A stretch of DNA of 64,000 nucleotides from Halomonas sp. PR-M31 (GCF_001039575.1 NZ_JIBT01000024.1:1-64000), one strand, 5' to 3'. Shown: positions 1 to 9,528, counted from the first letter of the stretch. Translations and numbers: made by a program. Notes: generated by a model not told the origin, from the sequence alone.

Positions 1-217
1 GCGCTTCGCGCCTTGACTGACACTTTTTGATGCAGCAACGCGGTTCGCGATGAAACGTCGACAGGCCCTAGCCCAGGTTTATCTTCGATGATTGGGCATG
101 ACTTACCGGCGCTTGAAGCTGGCTGAGCCATATACGTAATCAAGCAAGATTTAAGTGGTTGGGTGAGTATGGCTAGTTGGGTAAGCTTGAGCCAACCCTT
201 AGCTGCCGAGTTCTGCC

Positions 218-1240
218 ATGCATAAGACGCTTCGTTTCACCAATCCTCTCGCCCTGGGCATCGGCCTGGGGCTTTTTGTGGCCAACGGTGTCTGGGCCGA
301 GGATCGCTCCCTGACCGTCTACACCTACGATTCCTTTATCGCGGACTGGGGGCCGGGGCCCAAGGTCAAGGAGGCCTTCGAGAAACAGTGCGGCAACTGC
401 ACCGTCAATTTCTTGGCTCTGGACGGCGGCGTGGATATTCTCCAGCGTCTGCGTCTGGAAGGGCAGAGTACCGAGGCGGATATTGTCCTGGGCCTGGACA
501 TGAACCTGATGGCCGAGGCGCGGGAGCTCGATCTGCTGGTGCCCCATGGCGTCGATCTTACGCCCCTGGCGCTGCCCATCGACTGGAACGACGAAATCTT
601 TTTGCCCTACGACTGGGGCCAGTTTGCCTTCGTTTACGACAGCGAAGCGCTGCCGAACCCGCCGAAAAGCTTCGCGGAACTGCTCGAGGCGCCGGAAGAC
701 CTCAAGGTGATCATCTCCGACCCACGCACCAGCGTGCCAGGACAGGGGCTTCTGCTGTGGATCAAACACCTCTATGGAGATGAAGCAGGGGAAGCCTGGC
801 AGCAGCTCAATAAGCATGTACTGACCGTGGCCAGCGGCTGGAGCCAGGCGTATTTTTCCCTGTTCATGAACGGTGAAGCGCCTATGGTGCTTTCCTACAG
901 CACCTCGCCGGCCTATCACATGGCCATGGAAGACACGGATCGCTATCAGGCGGCGGAGTTCGAGGAAGGCCACTACCTGCAGGTGGAAACTGCCGCTATT
1001 ACCAAAGCTGCAGAGGATCCACAGCTTGCGCGGGAATTCATGGACTTTATTCTCACCGAGGATTTCCAGCGCCATATTCCCCTGGGCAATGTCATGTATC
1101 CTGCCATCGATCTGGGCGACGAGCTGCCGGAGGTCTTTGATCGGTTGATCGAACCGGAAGGCTTTACTTTCAGCCCGGAGCAAGTACGGGAAAATCGTCG
1201 CGCCTGGATTCGTGAATGGCTCAACGCCAGCAGTCGTTGA
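218..1240 (+). CDS. thiB: Thiamine ABC transporter substrate-binding protein ThiB
   Basis: Periplasmic binding protein that captures thiamine or its phosphates and hands them to the ThiPQ importer. The 340-residue product begins with a typical signal peptide, with cleavage expected after VWA at residue 27, followed directly by the mature start EDRSLTVYTYDSF, the usual opening of TbpA/ThiB proteins. The family features YTYDSF, a DWGQ-like segment (LPYDWGQFAFVYD) and GWSQAYFSLF are all visible. The gene overlaps the permease gene by 25 bp and is followed by the ATPase, the standard thiBPQ order. No THI-box riboswitch is recognisable in the 217 bp upstream. Specificity for thiamine is inferred from gene order and family resemblance; confidence is high. 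Confidence 0.93.
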   Translation: MHKTLRFTNPLALGIGLGLFVANGVWAEDRSLTVYTYDSFIADWGPGPKVKEAFEKQCGNCTVNFLALDGGVDILQRLRLEGQSTEADIVLGLDMNLMAEARELDLLVPHGVDLTPLALPIDWNDEIFLPYDWGQFAFVYDSEALPNPPKSFAELLEAPEDLKVIISDPRTSVPGQGLLLWIKHLYGDEAGEAWQQLNKHVLTVASGWSQAYFSLFMNGEAPMVLSYSTSPAYHMAMEDTDRYQAAEFEEGHYLQVETAAITKAAEDPQLAREFMDFILTEDFQRHIPLGNVMYPAIDLGDELPEVFDRLIEPEGFTFSPEQVRENRRAWIREWLNASSR

Positions 1241-2892
1241 ATCGGCATTCCTTAAGCCGGCTGCCGCTCTGGGCAGGCCTGGCCGCCTTTGTTGCGGTCG
1301 TTGGCCTGGGCCTCGGCAGCTTTATCGCCCTGCTGTGGCAGGCGCCGGCTCTGCAGGTGGCGATGCTCTGGCAGGAACCCTATCTGTTTGGGGTGCTGCG
1401 TTTCACCTTCTGGCAGGCGAGCCTTTCCACGCTGCTGGCCCTGGGACTGGGCATTCCGGTAGCGCTGGCCCTGGCGCGACGGCCACGCTTTCCCGGCCGG
1501 GGGCTTTTACTGCGGGCCATGGAGCTTTCCTTGGTGATTCCCAGCCTGATCGCCCTGTTCGGCCTGGTGGCGGTGCACGGGCGCCAGGGCTGGGCGGCGC
1601 CGCTGTGGGAATGGCTGACCGGCTCGCCCTCCGGCTATCTCTACGGCCTGTCCGGCATCGTGCTGGCCCATGTGTTCTACAATCTGCCCTTGGCGGCGCG
1701 GCTGATGCTGCAGGAACTGGAGCGCTCGCCGGCGGTGCACTGGCGGCTGGTGGCCCAGCTGGGACTTTCGCGACTGGCCATCTGGCGCACCCTGGAATGG
1801 CCGGCGATTCGGCGTTTGCTGCCGCGGCTGGCGGCGCTGGTCTTCACGCTATGTTTTACCAGCTTCGCCATCGTCATGACCCTGGGCGGCGGGCCGGGTA
1901 GCAGTACCCTGGAAGTGGCGCTCTATCAGGCGCTCAAATTCGACAACGATCTGGCACTCGCCGCGCTGCTGGCGCTGACCCAGCTGGTGATCTGTCTGGG
2001 GCTGTGGAGCCTGGCCATCGCTCAGGGCGGCGCGCCCTCATTGATCGCCGGGGATAGTCAGGCGGCGCTTTTCACCAAGTGGCGTCGCCGGGATGCTCAG
2101 GGCCTATCCTGGCTGACGGATGGCCTGAGTATCGGTGGGCTGGCGCTGCTGCTCTTGCCGCCTTTGATTGCGGTGGTGCTGGCGGGACTAGGTGGGTTGC
2201 CGGATATTCTCACCCAGCAGCGTCTGTGGCCGGCGACCCTGCGAAGCCTGGTGATGGCGCTGGCCGCCGGGATTGGCGCGGTACTTCTGGCGCTGGCGCT
2301 ACTCGGCGGCAGCGATTGGCTGCGTGCCCGGGGAAGGGGCTTTATCGGCGGGGTGGTCGAGGGCAGCGGTCAGCTGATCCTGGTACTGCCGGCCCTGGTG
2401 ATGGGCACCGGGCTTTTTCTCTTGTTACGTCCGCGTCTCGGCGGTGGCCTCGAAGGCTACGCTCTGGTGGTACTGGTGAACGCCTTCATGGCGCTTCCCT
2501 TCGCCATGCAGGTATTGCGGGGGGCGCTACTGGAATTGCCCATGGCCCAGCGTCGCGTGGCGCAGCAGCTCGATATTCACGGCTGGCCACGTTTTCGCTG
2601 GCTGCTGTGGCCGCGTTTGCGCCGGCCGCTAGGCCTGGCCCTGGCCTACGCCATGACCCTGTCGCTTGGGGATTTCAGCGTCATCGCCCTGTTCGGCAGC
2701 CCCGCTGCGCCGACCCTACCCATGCTGCTGTATCAGGAGCTCGGCGGCTATCGCTGGCAGAGCGCCGCCGCTACCGCCCTGGTGCTGTTGATCAGCGTGG
2801 TGGCGGTATTCGGCCTTGTCTCGATGCTGACCCGCCGTGCGCCGCGCTATCCCTGGAAAAACCGACCGGAATCCGCCCATGCTGTACTGTGA
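1216..2892 (+). CDS. thiP: Thiamine ABC transporter permease ThiP
   Basis: Inner-membrane channel of the thiamine importer. The 558-residue protein is a fused double permease: each half carries about six hydrophobic segments and an EAA-type coupling loop, seen at LGLSRLAIWRTLEWP in the first half and LDIHGWPRFRWLLWP in the second. Length and the tandem organisation match ThiP, in which one polypeptide replaces the usual permease dimer. It starts inside the end of thiB and its last 14 bp overlap thiQ, so the three genes are almost certainly one translationally coupled operon. Confidence 0.92.
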   Translation: MAQRQQSLNRHSLSRLPLWAGLAAFVAVVGLGLGSFIALLWQAPALQVAMLWQEPYLFGVLRFTFWQASLSTLLALGLGIPVALALARRPRFPGRGLLLRAMELSLVIPSLIALFGLVAVHGRQGWAAPLWEWLTGSPSGYLYGLSGIVLAHVFYNLPLAARLMLQELERSPAVHWRLVAQLGLSRLAIWRTLEWPAIRRLLPRLAALVFTLCFTSFAIVMTLGGGPGSSTLEVALYQALKFDNDLALAALLALTQLVICLGLWSLAIAQGGAPSLIAGDSQAALFTKWRRRDAQGLSWLTDGLSIGGLALLLLPPLIAVVLAGLGGLPDILTQQRLWPATLRSLVMALAAGIGAVLLALALLGGSDWLRARGRGFIGGVVEGSGQLILVLPALVMGTGLFLLLRPRLGGGLEGYALVVLVNAFMALPFAMQVLRGALLELPMAQRRVAQQLDIHGWPRFRWLLWPRLRRPLGLALAYAMTLSLGDFSVIALFGSPAAPTLPMLLYQELGGYRWQSAAATALVLLISVVAVFGLVSMLTRRAPRYPWKNRPESAHAVL

Positions 2893-3535
2893 TGATTTGA
2901 GTTTCCACTACGATCGCAATGATCCGGGGGAGACGCCGGATTTCAGCTTCACCTTCGAGCTGGCCCCCGGGCAGTGTCTTTCCATCCAAGGGCCGTCCGG
3001 CTCTGGCAAGAGTACGCTGCTCAATCTGCTGGCAGGCTTTCTCGAGCCCAGCGGCGGCACGCTTGCCTGGAACGAGGAAAGCCTGCTGACCGAGCCGCCC
3101 TGGGAGCGGGGCATGACCACGGTGTTTCAGGAGCACAATCTCTTCGAGCACCTGCCGGTCTGGGCGAATATCGGCTTTGGGCTGGCCGCCAATCTGCGCT
3201 TGAACGAGGCTCAACGCGAGTGGATTTATCAAGGACTCATCGATGTCGGCCTCGGCGGCCTGCAGGACCGGCTACCCGGAGAGCTTTCCGGCGGGCAGCG
3301 CCAGCGGGTGGCGCTGCTCCGGGCGCTGCTACGTCAGCCAAGAATGCTGCTGCTGGACGAACCCTTCAGCGGTCTGGACTATGTCAACCGGGAAGTATTG
3401 TGGGGTCTGGTCAAGCGCCAGCAGCAGGAAGGCGTGGCGGTACTGCTGGTCAGCCACGATCCGGAGGACATCCAGGCTCTGGCGGATCGCTGCTATCAGC
3501 TCGAGGAAGGACGACTTAGCGTGCCAGCCAGGTAG
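2879..3535 (+). CDS. thiQ: Thiamine ABC transporter ATP-binding protein ThiQ
   Basis: ATPase that drives the ThiBP importer. The ATG at 2879 gives a 218-residue product of normal ThiQ size beginning MLYCDDLSFHYD. An upstream in-frame ATG would add a tail encoded by thiP sequence, so I prefer 2879. Visible motifs are Walker A GPSGSGKST, the Q-loop in VFQEHNLFEHL, the ABC signature [11 protein letters not shown], Walker B MLLLDEPFSGLD and the H-loop LLVSHD. It is the last gene of the operon; its 3' end overlaps the convergent gene by 20 bp and no terminator hairpin is seen between them. Confidence 0.93.
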   Translation: MLYCDDLSFHYDRNDPGETPDFSFTFELAPGQCLSIQGPSGSGKSTLLNLLAGFLEPSGGTLAWNEESLLTEPPWERGMTTVFQEHNLFEHLPVWANIGFGLAANLRLNEAQREWIYQGLIDVGLGGLQDRLPGELSGGQRQRVALLRALLRQPRMLLLDEPFSGLDYVNREVLWGLVKRQQQEGVAVLLVSHDPEDIQALADRCYQLEEGRLSVPAR

Positions 3536-4049
3536 CCAACAGCCGTGTGATGTGGGGCATGATCACATAAGTCAGCAGTAATAGTTGTACGACGACTTGG
3601 GCCAACGCCCACAGCCAGCCAGGAACAATGGGCAATGCCGCATTCAGCAGTGAAAAAAGCGGAGTCAGAACAGACGACAGTGAAAAAACGACGACCGTCA
3701 GCACAAATACCATCTTGTGGGCCTTCGGATGGAGCTGATCCCGAAACAGGAACTCGATTCCGGTCAGGCGGTCCACACGCGATTCACCTTTGACGATGCC
3801 CTCCAGTTTCCCGAGCCAATGTTTGCGCTCCTCCGATTCTTCCCAGTCTTGTAAATGTTCGACCGTATCGAAGCGAAAAATCACATGACATTCGTTGCCT
3901 TCCCCTGGAATCTTGTAGGTAATTCCTCGATGCCCGGGGAACTGTTTGACGACTTGCCCCACATCGTGCACCCAGGTTCGATAGTCTTGTTCGCGGCCCG
4001 GAATAACACAGCGCGTAATCACCGCGGTTACGGAGTGGTTTTCGTTCAT
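3516..4049 (-). CDS. Antibiotic biosynthesis monooxygenase (ABM) domain membrane protein
   Basis: The 177-residue protein has an ABM ferredoxin-like fold domain over roughly residues 5-100, recognisable from the pattern VTAVITRCVIPGRE, the GHRGITYKI strand and HVIFRFDTVEHLQDW. Two hydrophobic helices follow at about residues 112-135 and 142-168, ending in a basic tail. Tail-anchored ABM proteins of this design are common in Proteobacteria but their substrates are unknown, and most ABM proteins are not proven oxygenases. It converges with thiQ. I assign the domain confidently and the function not at all. Confidence 0.8.
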   Translation of the reverse strand: MNENHSVTAVITRCVIPGREQDYRTWVHDVGQVVKQFPGHRGITYKIPGEGNECHVIFRFDTVEHLQDWEESEERKHWLGKLEGIVKGESRVDRLTGIEFLFRDQLHPKAHKMVFVLTVVVFSLSSVLTPLFSLLNAALPIVPGWLWALAQVVVQLLLLTYVIMPHITRLLATWLAR

Positions 4050-4061
4050 AGGCTGGGTTGA

Positions 4062-4220
4062 TCTCCAGATTTCGCACCAGGCGTTCTAGCGCTGATCATC
4101 AGTGGCAACCTGCACCAGTCGCGCCACTACTCCCACTACTTGATCATGAAGCTCAAGGCACGAATGGAAGGAATTCCCACGCCGGACTACGATCTACAGG
4201 AAGTGCATCACTTATCCTGA
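4062..4220 (+). pseudogene. Orphan C-terminal coding fragment, unidentified
   Basis: Between the ABM gene and the aldehyde dehydrogenase is an open frame with no start codon in a sensible place. From the first sense codon after a stop it reads SPDFAPGVLALIISGNLHQS and continues with HYLIMKLKARMEG to the end PTPDYDLQEVHHLS. The amphipathic, charged, Gly/Pro-containing text looks like real protein rather than noise. It could be the tail of a deleted gene. I do not recognise the family. Confidence 0.3.
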
Positions 4221-4349
4221 TCGACTCTGCTTCCTTGCAACTCCTACCAAAGGAGGCATGTTCCTGCCAAGGAAGTATGTCGTGTTTCGCTGGCGTGTCC
4301 AACACTGTCAGTGGACCAGTACAACCATAACACTCTCAGGAGTCTCGTC

Positions 4350-5869
4350 ATGATCTATGCCAATCCCGGCACCAGCGATTCGCTGGTGAGCTTCGACAAA
4401 CGCTACGGTAATTACATCGGCGGCGAATTCGTCGATCCGGTCAAGGGCCAGTACTTCGACAACGTTACGCCGGTCACCGGCGAGGTGTTCTGTGAGGTGG
4501 CGCGCTCCACCGCAGAAGATATCGACAAGGCGGTGGACGCTGCGCGCAAGGCCGCGCCAGCCTGGGGCAAGACCTCGGCCGCGGAGCGCAGCAACATCCT
4601 GCTCAAGATTGCCGATCGCATCGAACAGAACCTGGAGGTGCTGGCGGTTGCCGAGACCTGGGACAACGGCAAGGCGGTGCGGGAGACGCTGAACGCGGAC
4701 CTGCCCCTGGCGGTGGATCACTTTCGCTACTTCGCCGGCTGTATTCGCGCCCAAGAAGGCACCGCAGCAGATATCGATGAAAACACCGTGGCCTATCACT
4801 TCCACGAACCGCTGGGCGTGGTGGGCCAGATCATTCCTTGGAATTTCCCAATCCTGATGGCCACCTGGAAGCTGGCCCCGGCGTTAGCGGCGGGTAACTG
4901 CGTAGTGTTGAAGCCTGCAGAGCAGACCCCGGTGTCGATCTTGAAAGTGGTAGAGCTGATCGGCGATCTGCTGCCGCCCGGGGTACTCAACATCGTCAAC
5001 GGCTACGGCGAGGAGGCCGGTCAGGCGCTTGCCACTCACAAGGGCATCGCCAAGATCGCCTTTACAGGCTCCACGCCAATCGGCTCGCATATCTTGAAGT
5101 GCGCCGCGGAGAACATCATTCCCTCCACCGTGGAACTGGGCGGCAAATCGCCCAACGTCTATTTTACCGACATCATGAACGCCGAGCCGGAGTTCATCGA
5201 CAAGGCGGTGGAGGGGCTGGTGCTGGCTTTCTTGAATCAAGGCGAGGTCTGTACCTGCCCGTCTCGGGCATTGGTGCAAGAGAGCATGTACGACGACTTC
5301 ATGGCCAAGGTCATGGAGCGCACTCAGGCCATCAAGCGTGGCAATCCCCTGGATACCGAGGTGCAGGTGGGGGCTCAGGTGTCCGAGGAGCAGTTCGACA
5401 AGATCATGTCCTACATGGACATTGCTAGGGAGGAGGGAGCTGAGATACTGACCGGCGGCGGCAAGGAGAGTCTCGATTCGGAACTCTCCAGCGGCTATTA
5501 CATTCAGCCGACCCTGTTCAAGGGCAACAACAAGATGCGCGTGTTCCAGGAGGAGATCTTTGGCCCGGTAGTCTCCGTGACCACCTTCAAGGACGAGGCG
5601 GAAGCCTGGCGATCGCCAACGATACCGAGTTCGGCCTTGGCGCCGGCGTCTGGACCCGGGACATGAACGTCGCCTTTCGCATGGGTCGCGGCATTCAGGC
5701 CGGGCGCGTCTGGACCAACTGCTATCACCAGTATCCAGCCCATGCGGCCTTTGGCGGCTACAAGAAATCCGGCATCGGCCGCGAGACTCACAAGATGGCC
5801 CTCGAACACTACCAGCAAACCAAGAATCTGCTGGTCAGCTATGACATCAATCCGATGGGCTTCTTTTGA
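4350..5869 (+). CDS. NAD-dependent aldehyde dehydrogenase (ExaC/AldB-like), frameshifted
   Basis: Oxidises aldehydes such as acetaldehyde to acids with NAD(P)+. Starting at ATG 4350, behind the ribosome site CAGGAG, the frame reads [20 protein letters not shown] and continues to position 5605, where the frame is lost. The catalytic Glu lies in ELGGKSPN, the catalytic Cys in GEVCTC, and the cofactor segment IPWNFP is present. Downstream the second frame supplies the normal C-terminus ([20 protein letters not shown], ending YDINPMGFF). Adding one C to GCCTGG at 5604-5609 restores [16 protein letters not shown] and a 506-residue enzyme, the normal family length. The break is therefore probably an assembly indel. 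Class is sure; substrate is not. Confidence 0.88.
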
Positions 5870-5902
5870 TGATTGTCTAACGGGTAGAGGGTTGCAAAAG
5901 CC

Positions 5903-5927
5903 AAGGGCGCGACATTGTCGCGCCCTT
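5903..5927. terminator. Rho-independent terminator hairpin
   Basis: A perfect 10-bp stem (AAGGGCGCGA / TCGCGCCCTT) with loop CATTG lies between the convergent aldehyde dehydrogenase and chemoreceptor genes. Read on the minus strand it is followed by GGCTTTTGC, so it best serves the chemoreceptor transcript; it may act on both. Confidence 0.75.
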
Positions 5928-5950
5928 GATTGATGATTGGCTGGAAAAAT

Positions 5951-7636
5951 TTAAAAGCTTTGCCAATCGTCTTCCTGGGTAACGGGCCTGGCGCGTGGGC
6001 TGGCCTTTGCAACCGGCTTGGGACTGATCGGCTTGGCATTCGTCCCAGACGCTACATGTGTATTCAGCTTGCGTGAGACGCCTTCTTCCAGCTTGAAGAT
6101 CGCCATTGCCTGGATGAGTTGCTGAGCACGACTGCTCAAATGATTGGCGGCGCTGGCGCTGTCTGCTACCAGAGAAGCGTTTTGCTGGGTGGTTTGATCC
6201 ATCTGCGTGACTGCTTCACTGACCTGTTGTACGCCATCGCTCTGTTCGGCACTGGCACTGCTGATCTCCTCCATGATCTGGGTGACCCGTTTGATGGATG
6301 CCACGATCTCATCGGTAGTTCGACCGGCTTCGGCGACCAGCTCCGAGCCTTCCTCGACACGTTTGAGATTGCCGGTGATCAGCGTATTGATCTGTTTGGA
6401 GGCATCTGCGCTGCGCTGGGCAAGTAGACGTACCTCGCTCGCCACCACGGCAAAACCGCGCCCATGTTCGCCGGCACGGGCGGCTTCCACCGAGGCGTTG
6501 AGCGCCAGAATGTTGGTCTGGAAGGCGATCGAATCGATCATGCCGATGATTTCGACGATTTCCTTTGAACGCTCGTTGAGATCATTCATGGTGTCGACGA
6601 CCTGACCCACGACTTCACCACCGCGCACAGCGACCTGTGAGGCATTGTTGGCCTGCTCGCTGGCCTGGCGGGCGTTATCGGCATTTTGATGTACGGTACT
6701 GCCGAGCTCTTCCATGGAAGATGCTGTCTCTGCCAGTGAGCTGGCCTGCTGTTCGGTACGTGAAGCCAGTTCGTTGTTGCTTTTGGCGATCTGCTCGCTG
6801 CTGGCGGCCACTGACTGGGCCGAATCGCGTACGTTCGAGACCGTGGACTGTAGCTGCTTTGCCATCATCAAGAGGCTGGCCATGATGCTGTGATGGTCGC
6901 CGTTGCGAAGCTGAACTTTTGTCGCAAGCTCACCCCGTCCAATCGCTTCGGCAAAACCCTTGACCTGTTGCGGTTCGGCACCCAGAGAACGGAGCAGCCA
7001 GCGTGTCAGCAGGAACGCGACCGCAAGGCCGATCGCAACAGCCGCGCCGCACAGTGCCAGCATCAGCATCTGGAATCCGCTGGCCATATCCCGAGCAGAC
7101 GCAGTTTCAACCTGATTCATCGATTCCTGGAGGTCGATGAACACGTTGATGGTTTTCAGCCAGTTGGCGAACAGTGGCCCCACGTCACTCAATAGCAGCT
7201 CTCTTGCGCCCTCGATATCACCCCTCAGACGCTGGTCAATGATCTGTTTGACCAGCGGCTGAGCGCGACTTTCGATCTGATTGATGTTATCGAGTGCTTG
7301 ATGCTCTGCAGGGGTAATGTCGCTGCGCTCAGCGAACATCGCCTGCATGCTTGTAGCTGCTGCTTGGTAATCGCCTTCGAGCTTGGTGATAAGTGCAAGC
7401 TGGGCGTCTAGAGAGGCACGATCCTCGACCAGGGTAATATCCCGCAAAGCGATGGCGCGATCATGCACACTGCCGCGAAAATCAATGGCATGACGCTGCT
7501 TCACGCTGTTGACATCGTTGATGGTGGTGAGGCCTTGATCGATGGCGCTGACCTGAAAGATGCCGATACCGGTCAGTACTACCGTAAGGGCAATGACGAC
7601 CGAGAACCCTGCGATCAAGCGGGTCTTGAGTTTCAT
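5951..7636 (-). CDS. Methyl-accepting chemotaxis protein
   Basis: Transmembrane chemoreceptor signalling through CheW/CheA. I choose ATG 7636 (MKLKTRLIAGFSVVIALTV) because GCAGGAAGC sits just upstream; a GTG at 7666 is an alternative. The order is TM1 near residues 7-28, a periplasmic four-helix-bundle type sensor to about 180, TM2, HAMP, and a cytoplasmic signalling domain with the invariant hairpin tip [20 protein letters not shown]. The protein ends DDWQSF, close to the NWETF-type CheR/CheB tether found on high-abundance receptors. A flagellar-type promoter lies upstream at 7732-7759. The ligand cannot be told from sequence. Confidence 0.92.
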   Translation of the reverse strand: MKLKTRLIAGFSVVIALTVVLTGIGIFQVSAIDQGLTTINDVNSVKQRHAIDFRGSVHDRAIALRDITLVEDRASLDAQLALITKLEGDYQAAATSMQAMFAERSDITPAEHQALDNINQIESRAQPLVKQIIDQRLRGDIEGARELLLSDVGPLFANWLKTINVFIDLQESMNQVETASARDMASGFQMLMLALCGAAVAIGLAVAFLLTRWLLRSLGAEPQQVKGFAEAIGRGELATKVQLRNGDHHSIMASLLMMAKQLQSTVSNVRDSAQSVAASSEQIAKSNNELASRTEQQASSLAETASSMEELGSTVHQNADNARQASEQANNASQVAVRGGEVVGQVVDTMNDLNERSKEIVEIIGMIDSIAFQTNILALNASVEAARAGEHGRGFAVVASEVRLLAQRSADASKQINTLITGNLKRVEEGSELVAEAGRTTDEIVASIKRVTQIMEEISSASAEQSDGVQQVSEAVTQMDQTTQQNASLVADSASAANHLSSRAQQLIQAMAIFKLEEGVSRKLNTHVASGTNAKPISPKPVAKASPRARPVTQEDDWQSF

Positions 7637-7696
7637 GCTTCCTGCGATGGAAAAAAATCTGTTCACTGCCGTCTCTCCGCATCCGCTGAGTAAAGA

Positions 7697-7719
7697 ATAC
7701 CGGCAGGAGGTGCCGGTAT
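7697..7719 (-). promoter_or_regulatory. Leader hairpin with CCTCC loop upstream of chemoreceptor
   Basis: A perfect 9-bp inverted repeat (ATACCGGCA / TGCCGGTAT) encloses a 5-nt loop. On the chemoreceptor transcript the loop reads CCUCC, the complement of a Shine-Dalgarno core. It lies between the predicted promoter and the start codon, so it would be in the 5' untranslated leader. A role in translation control is inference only. Confidence 0.4.
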
Positions 7720-7731
7720 CCGCTGTTACTC

Positions 7732-7759
7732 TTATCGGCGACAGCAGTAATTTGCGTAA
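7732..7759 (-). promoter_or_regulatory. Candidate sigma-28 (FliA) promoter for chemoreceptor
   Basis: On the minus strand the sequence GCCGATAA, an exact match to the flagellar sigma-28 -10 consensus, ends at 7732. Twelve bases upstream of it is TTACGCAA, a partial match to the TAAAGTTT -35 element. It lies about 100 bp before the ATG at 7636. The -10 is convincing and the -35 is weak. Confidence 0.5.
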
Positions 7760-7838
7760 CGATTATTTATATTTTTTGTATATATATGTAATAGAAAGAC
7801 TCTATGACACACGCTGAATCGAGAACTTTAGTCCCACA

Positions 7839-9110
7839 CTAAGACGCCGTCTGCAGCAGTCGCTCCATCAATCCTTCCATACGAATATTGTATGAGCCCG
7901 GTGGCAGTACTCTCTTGATACGCAGCTGCTTGTTGTCGAGTACCTTGGGATCGGCCAAGTCGAGAGATGTCTCCTGTATAGGCCTTTTTTGCTCATCGAG
8001 CATAAGCAGAATTTTCGGCTTCAGACGTTTATCAGGATCGACCGAAAGCACCACCGCAACCATGCCGTTATGCAACTCGACAATGGAGCCTGGCGGGTAG
8101 ATGCCAATACACTCGATGAAGCGTATGACGAGTTCTTCGTCATAGTGGGTGCCTCGCAATTTATAGAGAATGTCGAGCGCTTCTGCAGTAGGGCGCGCCG
8201 GCCCGTAGACCCGGTCGCTGGTGATGGCGTCGTAGGTGTCGACGATGGCGATGATTCTGGCGGCCCAATCGATCTCATCCTTTCCTTTGCCGAAAGGATA
8301 GCCGGTTCCATTCAAGCGTTCATGGTGATCACGGCAAGCATCCTTGATAGCGGTCGACAGCTGTTTATCGTCCTTGAGCATATCGTAGCCTTCGAGCACG
8401 TGGGTCTTGATATGGGCGAACTCTTCCCGGGTCAACTTGCCGGGCTTATTCAAGATATCCTGATCGAGCTTCATCTTGCCTACGTCGTGCAGCATGCCGG
8501 CCAAGCCCAGCTCTTCTATTCGTGCGCGCTCAAAGCCTAGATGGCGACCAAAAATCATGGCGACGACGCCAACGTTGAGACAGTGTTCGGCAGTGTATTC
8601 ACTCTTGTGCTTGATGCGCGCCAGCCAGCTCAAGGCGCTGGGGTTCGAGAGGATCGAGTCGGTAAAACGACTGACGGTACGTCTGACTTCCGGCAGGTTG
8701 CGATGCCAGTTCTGCTCGTCTCGCAGCAGACGATGCACCATCTGTTTGGCGTCTTTATAGTCGCCTCGGGTATGCCTGAACTCCTGTTCCACCGTGCGCT
8801 TGATGGGATACACCCGGCGTTGCGGCTTGAGACTTGAGTCAACTTTTGGCGTCGTGGCAACGTTTTTGGCCAGGTGCGAGAGCGCACCAGGGCGCGAACG
8901 GGAAGGATCGACATATACCTTCTGGCAAAAATGCCTCAGCGTCTGAATGTCCTTTGACTCCTGAAGCAGTAACCCTTCGAGTAGAAAGGGGGTCTCCAGC
9001 CAAGGGCGATCGAGAGCAGCGACATACATGCCGGGCCGAAGTCCTGCAACCGGGACTTCAATCAAATGTTCAAGAGAGCCATTGTGCTCACGGACCTGCT
9101 GCATGGTCAT
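7839..9110 (-). CDS. HD-GYP domain cyclic-di-GMP phosphodiesterase
   Basis: Likely hydrolyses cyclic di-GMP and so shifts cells between sessile and motile states. With ATG 9110 (MTMQQVREHNGSLEH) the protein has 423 residues: an N-terminal DUF3391-like region to about residue 130, a linker, then the HD-GYP core. The metal site is visible as the HD pair in LAGMLHDVGKMKLD and the later HHERLNGTGYP, the signature that separates HD-GYP from plain HD domains; IIAIVDTYDAITSDR follows. A longer reading frame exists upstream but lacks family character. There is no receiver domain, so its input is unknown. It lies next to a chemoreceptor, consistent with a motility role. Confidence 0.9.
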   Translation of the reverse strand: MTMQQVREHNGSLEHLIEVPVAGLRPGMYVAALDRPWLETPFLLEGLLLQESKDIQTLRHFCQKVYVDPSRSRPGALSHLAKNVATTPKVDSSLKPQRRVYPIKRTVEQEFRHTRGDYKDAKQMVHRLLRDEQNWHRNLPEVRRTVSRFTDSILSNPSALSWLARIKHKSEYTAEHCLNVGVVAMIFGRHLGFERARIEELGLAGMLHDVGKMKLDQDILNKPGKLTREEFAHIKTHVLEGYDMLKDDKQLSTAIKDACRDHHERLNGTGYPFGKGKDEIDWAARIIAIVDTYDAITSDRVYGPARPTAEALDILYKLRGTHYDEELVIRFIECIGIYPPGSIVELHNGMVAVVLSVDPDKRLKPKILLMLDEQKRPIQETSLDLADPKVLDNKQLRIKRVLPPGSYNIRMEGLMERLLQTAS

Positions 9111-9528
9111 TGCCCTATATCGATCGATTGTAAGTATTGAGACAGTCAAAACCGGAATAGGCCCTACTAAGCAGCGCTGTTCGCTTGATCTGAACGGACC
9201 CTCGTGTGATGAAATGAGGGCTATCCGCCGCCCCAAGGGTGCTTGCTCAAGTCAGGGTTTGTGTCTCTTTAGCTTCAATAACGACCATTCATTTAAAAAG
9301 TTGAATGCTCTCATGCGGAAGTGGCAGTAGACTCTTAAGAGTACTTGAGTAGTTGGCTACATATCAGGACAATGCGTTTCACAAAAGACGTTGAAGCGCT
9401 ACTAATTCGGGCATTGACAAAATGCCAATAATGTTGTCTTGTGTAACAAAATAGTTACAAATTATAACTTAATGCGATGCCTTCACGGCAGTACTCACTA
9501 TCACCATAAAGAGCGCAAGGGAAAATTT
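9111..9528. other. Intergenic region between divergent HD-GYP and dacA genes
   Basis: No convincing gene is seen in these 418 bp. They must hold the promoters of both flanking genes. Two small symmetric sites stand out: CATTCA/TGAATG arms at 9286-9307 and the 12-bp palindrome ACTCTTAAGAGT at 9331-9342. A TTGACA hexamer at 9415-9420 may be a -35 element for dacA, but no good -10 is found at the right distance. Confidence 0.4.

Noticed and set aside
1-217. TPP riboswitch (THI-box) before thiB
   Set aside because: The conserved CTGAGA and the second pyrophosphate-binding block are not found; only a chance GGCTGAGCCA is present.
173-1183. 336-codon open frame opposite thiB
   Set aside because: It mirrors a well-supported gene in a GC-rich genome, has no domain pattern and no ribosome site; a coding shadow.
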